Below, piece after piece: positions 62,111-64,000 of a stretch of DNA of 64,000 bases. Numbering within the stretch: the stretch's first letter is position 1; each line of letters starts with the position of its first letter. A model generated the notes under the pieces. It was not told the DNA's origin. It worked only from the letters and a program-made list of their open reading frames with translations, and ran no database searches. Origin of the DNA: an uncultured Erwinia sp. (lineage in GTDB: Bacteria; Pseudomonadota; Gammaproteobacteria; Enterobacterales; Enterobacteriaceae); contig CAMIKG010000005.1 in assembly GCA_946221915.1 (NCBI GenBank), positions 1 through 64,000 on the forward strand, read 5' to 3'. The position numbers were made by a program, and so were the translations under genes.

Positions 62111-63397
62111 TTAACTGACCGGCATAGGGTCAGTGCCGGACTTAGGGTTTTTCACCAGCAGCAGTACCAGAATGGCACCCAGCGCCGCGACACCACCCGC
62201 CAGCACAAAGGCGCTGTCGAATTTACCAGTGTTCTGCACAATAAAGCCGGTGACAATCGGGCCGACAATACCTGACAGGCTGCCGATCAGGTGGATAAAG
62301 CCACTGATGCCGCCGACACGGCTTTTATGCACGACATCCTGGATAATCGCCCAGTAGATCGCCCCGGTGATATACAGGAAGAAGATCGATACCGACATCA
62401 ACAGTACGGCAGACGTTACCTCTTTTACCGTACCTGCCAGCGCGACACAAATCGCCGCCGCCAGTAACGAGACCACCAGCACAATCTTGCGCGACAGCAG
62501 CAGTTTGCCGGTGATTTTAAATATTTTGTCTGAGATCAGGCCGCCCAGCGCCAGGCCGACGAAGCCGACAATCCACGGGATCATGGTGGTGATGCTCATC
62601 GATTTAATATCGAGGTTATGCGCCTGCACCAGATACGCCGGGAACCAGCTGAGGAAGAAGAACAGAATATAGTTGTAGCAAAAGAAGGCGAACGCGGTGA
62701 CCAGAATGATCGGCTGTCGCAGGTAGTAGCCGAGGCCATGGGATGCCTGGTTCAGATCCTCTTCTGCGCTGATCGGTTCGTGCTTCAGCTGGTCAATCAG
62801 CTCACGCTCTTCGGCAGACACGCGCTTACTTTTCGCCGGATTATCGGCGGAGATAAAGAACCAGATCACCATCCAGACAATGCCGATCGAGGCAATAATC
62901 ATAAACGCCGGACGCCAGCCGAAGGAGAGCGCCAGCCAGCCGACAATCGGCCCGGCGACTGCGCCGCCGAGTGGGGAACCGGCGCTGAGAAAGCCCATCG
63001 CGGTAGCCGCCTGTTTTTTCGGGAACCAGCCGTTAATCGCTTTGTTCGCCGAGGCGCAGATCGGCCCTTCCGCCATGCCAAACAGAATGCGCAGGATCAG
63101 CATCGACCAGAAGCCGGTGGCGATCGCCGTCATGCCGCAGAACAGCGACCACATGCCGACCGCCACGCCGAGCACCAGCGTCGGGCCATATTTATCGACC
63201 GCCAGGCCGCCAAGGAAGTTAAACAGCGCGTAGCCGAAGAAGAAGCTGCCGAAAATCATGCCGAACTGTTCGGCATTCAGCATCAGATCTTTTTCGATCA
63301 TTGGCACCGTCAGGGAGAGCGCGACACGATCGAGGTAGTTGATCATGTAGACGAGGAATAACAGCAGGACGATGGTCCAGCGCAGGTTCTTGAACAT
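62111..63397 (-). CDS. MFS transporter of the anion:cation symporter (hexuronate/aldonate) family
   Basis: This 428-aa inner-membrane protein has about 12 TM helices. Features of the ExuT/GudP/DgoT group include NYLDRVALSLTVPMIEKDL at the first periplasmic loop, GMAEGPICASANKAINGWFPKKQAATAMG and LSWFPAYLVQ. It should import a sugar acid for the RspB/YdfI-type enzymes. The E. coli rsp locus has a different MFS transporter type (YdfJ), so the transporter appears replaced. Confidence 0.87.
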   Translation of the reverse strand: MFKNLRWTIVLLLFLVYMINYLDRVALSLTVPMIEKDLMLNAEQFGMIFGSFFFGYALFNFLGGLAVDKYGPTLVLGVAVGMWSLFCGMTAIATGFWSMLILRILFGMAEGPICASANKAINGWFPKKQAATAMGFLSAGSPLGGAVAGPIVGWLALSFGWRPAFMIIASIGIVWMVIWFFISADNPAKSKRVSAEERELIDQLKHEPISAEEDLNQASHGLGYYLRQPIILVTAFAFFCYNYILFFFLSWFPAYLVQAHNLDIKSMSITTMIPWIVGFVGLALGGLISDKIFKITGKLLLSRKIVLVVSLLAAAICVALAGTVKEVTSAVLLMSVSIFFLYITGAIYWAIIQDVVHKSRVGGISGFIHLIGSLSGIVGPIVTGFIVQNTGKFDSAFVLAGGVAALGAILVLLLVKNPKSGTDPMPVS

Positions 63398-63480
63398 GAT
63401 GACTCCGGAATAATTATAATATTAGGGTTTCAGGTACAGCATTCCCGGTGCGGGCCAGCGGTGGCTGGCCCGATCGTGGT

Positions 63481-64000
63481 TCAGTCGACTTTCAATACTA
63501 CCTTGCAACAGCTGCGCGGCTGCTTTTCAAACAGCGTCATCGCCTGTTCCACTTCGCTGAGCGCGAAGGTGTGGGTAACCAGTTTTTCTGGCTGGATCAG
63601 TCCCTGTTCCATCCAGCTAATCACCTGCGGGAAGCGCTTGCTGTTCAGCCGCGAGGTAAACAGCGACAGCTCTTTGCTGGTCAGGCTTTGTTGCGTCAGG
63701 GTGCACGGCTCGCCGGAAAAACCGAGCAGGCCGATACGCGCCGCCGGTGACGCCAGCGCCACCGCTTCGTTAAGGATCGCCGGATGGCAGGCGGCATCAA
63801 TAATCAGCGTCGGTTTGACCCCGTCCAGCTGCTGCTCCAGCGGGATTTCACTGTTATCCAGCAGGTGATCCGCGCCGCTCTGCTGCGCCAGCGCCAGGCG
63901 TTCCGCCAGACGATCGACCACAATCACTTCACGGACGCCATACACGCCTTTCAGCACCTGGATGGCGGTGAGTCCCATCGGTCCCGCGCCGTAAATCAGC
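63481..64000 (-). CDS. rspB: RspB-like zinc alcohol dehydrogenase (5' part beyond window)
   Basis: Only the C-terminal ~172 codons are in the window; the frame stays open to the edge. It begins in the Rossmann motif LIYGAGPMGLT and continues QVLKGVYGV, IDAACHPAILNEAV-LASPAARI and TSKELSLF-SRLN, a close match to E. coli RspB. The N-terminal zinc-binding domain is outside. It should oxidise a sugar-acid alcohol, upstream of the MFS and ydfI-like genes in one operon. Confidence 0.88.
   Translation of the reverse strand, partial: LIYGAGPMGLTAIQVLKGVYGVREVIVVDRLAERLALAQQSGADHLLDNSEIPLEQQLDGVKPTLIIDAACHPAILNEAVALASPAARIGLLGFSGEPCTLTQQSLTSKELSLFTSRLNSKRFPQVISWMEQGLIQPEKLVTHTFALSEVEQAMTLFEKQPRSCCKVVLKVD

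Overview
The window is a stretch of enterobacterial chromosome, most likely from an Erwiniaceae member (Pantoea/Erwinia-like). Gene order follows the E. coli 46-49 min region: rplY-radD-rsuA-bcr-yejG-yejFEBA-pdeN-mepS-lpxT-yeiR-efpL-yeiW-setB-fruBKA-nfo-yeiH/yeiE-lysP-yeiG-folE-yeiB-galS-mglBAC-sanA-cdd-yohKJ-metG-mrp, then rcnA/rcnR-thiMD-fbaB. Protein lengths and motifs match E. coli closely. The species call is an inference from gene content; no rRNA or tRNA gene is present to test it.

Layout. 1-5.3 kb: ribosomal protein L25, the RadD helicase, RsuA, the Bcr exporter and YejG. 5.3-16.6 kb: the yejABEF peptide transporter, a c-di-GMP phosphodiesterase, cell-envelope enzymes (MepS, LpxT), a COG0523 GTPase, an orphan pilin-like small secreted protein and EfpL. 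16.8-23 kb: SetB, the fructose PTS operon with two Cra operators, and a RelE/StbE-type toxin-antitoxin pair. 23-36 kb: DNA repair (Nfo), YeiH/YeiE, lysine permease, a Fur-box-preceded iron-chelate permease/ATPase pair in the place of cirA, a glutathione-dependent formaldehyde pathway (FrmA + YeiG), a LysR/MFS divergent pair, FolE and YeiB. 36-41.5 kb: galS and the mglBAC galactose transporter with well-formed CRP and GalS sites. 41.6-42.4 kb: a gene out of keeping with its neighbours whose C-terminal domain resembles the HopF/AvrPphF ADP-ribosyltransferase type III effectors. 42.5-52.4 kb: SanA, malic enzyme, Cdd, YohKJ, MetG, Mrp, a GNAT enzyme and MltB. 52.7-59.2 kb: a chemoreceptor, the RcnA/RcnR nickel-cobalt efflux system with a very long His-rich loop, a TPP riboswitch with thiMD, and FbaB. 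59.5-64 kb: a sugar-acid gene cluster related to the E. coli rsp locus (RspR, YdfI-like reductase, ACS-family MFS transporter, RspB running off the window).

Intergenic DNA is rich in repeats: a dispersed element with inverted ends (1-190, 27760-27910, 52433-52610), a GC-rich palindromic family (35113, 47247, 50709, 59284, 61979), a perfect-period 116-bp tandem duplication beside rcnA, an 8-bp microsatellite after fbaB and a duplicated 3' end of the ydfI-like gene. The finding most worth following is the HopF-like gene at 41602-42393, which would be an isolated plant-directed effector sitting between core genes.
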